Shown here one piece after another: positions 5,372 to 6,323 of a stretch of DNA of 6,323 bases; position 1 is the first letter of the stretch; each line of letters starts with the position of its first letter. This DNA is from CF-113 sp050695155 (GTDB lineage Bacteria; Chloroflexota; Ktedonobacteria; Ktedonobacterales; Ktedonobacteraceae), in contig JBOGTO010000094.1 in the NCBI GenBank assembly GCA_050695155.1, forward strand, positions 1 through 6,323. The letters run 5' to 3'. Both the position numbers and the translations under genes were made by a program. The notes beneath the pieces were generated by a model that saw only the letters and a program-made list of their open reading frames with translations, did no database searches and was not told the origin of the DNA.

Positions 5372-6323
5372 TCTCCTCACCACCTGGCCGGGTGTCGCGC
5401 CGGTGTGCTGCCCGTTCCTGACCACGCGCGTTCCATTCACCCACACATCCTGAATACCCGTCGAGAGCTGGTGCGCGTCCTCGAAGGTGGCTCTATCCGC
5501 GATGGTTCCGGCATCAAAGAGTACCACATCGGCGTTGCAGCCGGGACGGAGCAGACCTCGCTCACGCAGCCCCAACCGCGCAGCGACGGCCCCGCTCATC
5601 TTGCGCACCGCGTCCTCCAAAGTCAGCAGCTTCTCCTCGCGCACATACTTTGCCAGTACGCGAGGATAGGTGCCATAGGCGCGCGGGTGCGTCGGCCCCA
5701 GTTCTCTTGCCCAGGCGGGGTCAATGCCGCCCGCATCCGTCGAGATCTTCACCCAGGGCTGTTGCAGCCCCAGCGCGACGTTCGCCTCGTCCATGCCGAA
5801 GTAGATGGTGAAGATGCGATGCCGTTCTGAGAGCAGTAGCGCGATGGTGGCGTCGATCCAGTGCTGCCCGCGCATCGCCGCAATCTCCGAGAGTCGCTTG
5901 CCCGCGTATGGCAGGTTTGCGGGCTGCTCAAAGCCGATCGGCATGACGCCCTCCGGCCCAATGCCGCGCGCCAACGCCTCCCAATCACCAGAGGGCGCAA
6001 GTACTTCGGCGCGGATACGCTCCTGCACGACTGGATCGGCCAACGTCTCGAAATACGTGCCGCCCTCGGCTACCCAGGGCGGGAGTACGGAGTCCAGGCC
6101 GGTACCGGAGGCCGCGTAATGGTACATGTCGGCGGTTACATCCACGCCCGCGTCACGCGCTGCCTGGATACGCGCGATAGCATCGGGCATTTTGTGCCAG
6201 TTCTGCTTGCCCGACGCCTTCAGATGATAAATCTCAACGGGCAACGGCGCCTTACGCCCGATCTCTACCGCCTCGTCAATCGCTTCCAGCAGGAGATCAC
6301 CTTCCGAACGCATATGCGTGACG
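5354..6323 (-). CDS. D-aminoacylase-type amidohydrolase (N-acyl-D-amino-acid deacylase), 5' partial
   Basis: The minus-strand frame stays open past the right edge (Val-Thr-His before Met at 6313), so the ATG at 6313 is internal; the visible 322 residues are the C-terminal part of a protein that in this family is about 500-550 long. Family marks in order: T-H-MRSEGD (His at 6314-6316), the EIYHLKASG motif with the metal-binding His at 6224-6226, DMYHYAASGTGL then LPPW, KISTDAGG with the likely catalytic Asp at 5735-5737, HPRAYGTYPRVL, KMSGAVAARLGL, RG-LLRPGCNADVVLFD, and a terminal GIQDVWVNGTRVV...TGATPG that closes the small beta-sandwich of amidohydrolases. These enzymes release D-amino acids from N-acyl-D-amino acids; some relatives act on other N-acyl substrates, so specificity is inferred. 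A small oddity is Y-H-Y where the family usually has Y-P-Y. Stop TAG lies 16 bases from the end of the convergent MoaD-like gene. Confidence 0.9.
   Translation of the reverse strand, partial: VTHMRSEGDLLLEAIDEAVEIGRKAPLPVEIYHLKASGKQNWHKMPDAIARIQAARDAGVDVTADMYHYAASGTGLDSVLPPWVAEGGTYFETLADPVVQERIRAEVLAPSGDWEALARGIGPEGVMPIGFEQPANLPYAGKRLSEIAAMRGQHWIDATIALLLSERHRIFTIYFGMDEANVALGLQQPWVKISTDAGGIDPAWARELGPTHPRAYGTYPRVLAKYVREEKLLTLEDAVRKMSGAVAARLGLRERGLLRPGCNADVVLFDAGTIADRATFEDAHQLSTGIQDVWVNGTRVVRNGQHTGATPGQVVRREASRR

Overview
The window reads like a chromosomal stretch from a Chloroflexota bacterium, most likely Ktedonobacteria-like. The grounds are moderate GC, a secreted protein built from beta-sandwich domains on long Thr/Pro linkers, a DUF4352-type lipoprotein, and a long GTCATTCTGAGCG-type palindrome of a kind I associate with that phylum. 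This assignment is an inference from style, not a database match.

Left part (1-3279, all + strand): the C-terminal 473 residues of a secreted, modular Thr/Pro-linker protein with two near-identical copies of a ~187-residue jelly-roll-like domain; then a small lipoprotein (1488-2090); then, 22 bases later, a radical SAM enzyme with a CX3CX2C core cluster and a reduced SPASM-like C-terminal cysteine set (2113-3279). The last two look co-transcribed. No substrate can be read off the sequence.

Middle (3280-3639): a 360-base non-coding stretch. It holds a strong sigma-70-like promoter with a dyad over its -35 box, and a ~130-bp MITE-like element made of nested inverted repeats with a perfect 31-bp inner stem. 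The right terminal repeat of that element carries a TTGACA placed 17 bases from a plausible -10, so the element appears to supply the promoter of the next gene.

Right part (3640-6323): an acetamidase/formamidase-family amidohydrolase with an embedded four-cysteine zinc-ribbon-like insert; an intergenic hairpin; a small MoaD/ThiS-like ubiquitin-fold protein whose diglycine is followed by two extra residues; and, convergent on the - strand, the C-terminal 322 residues of a D-aminoacylase-type (N-acyl-D-amino-acid deacylase) amidohydrolase that runs off the right edge. Two amide-hydrolysing enzymes next to each other hint at a nitrogen or D-amino-acid scavenging neighbourhood, but they are convergently transcribed and need not be one pathway. 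No RNA genes, CRISPR array, complete IS or phage genes were seen.
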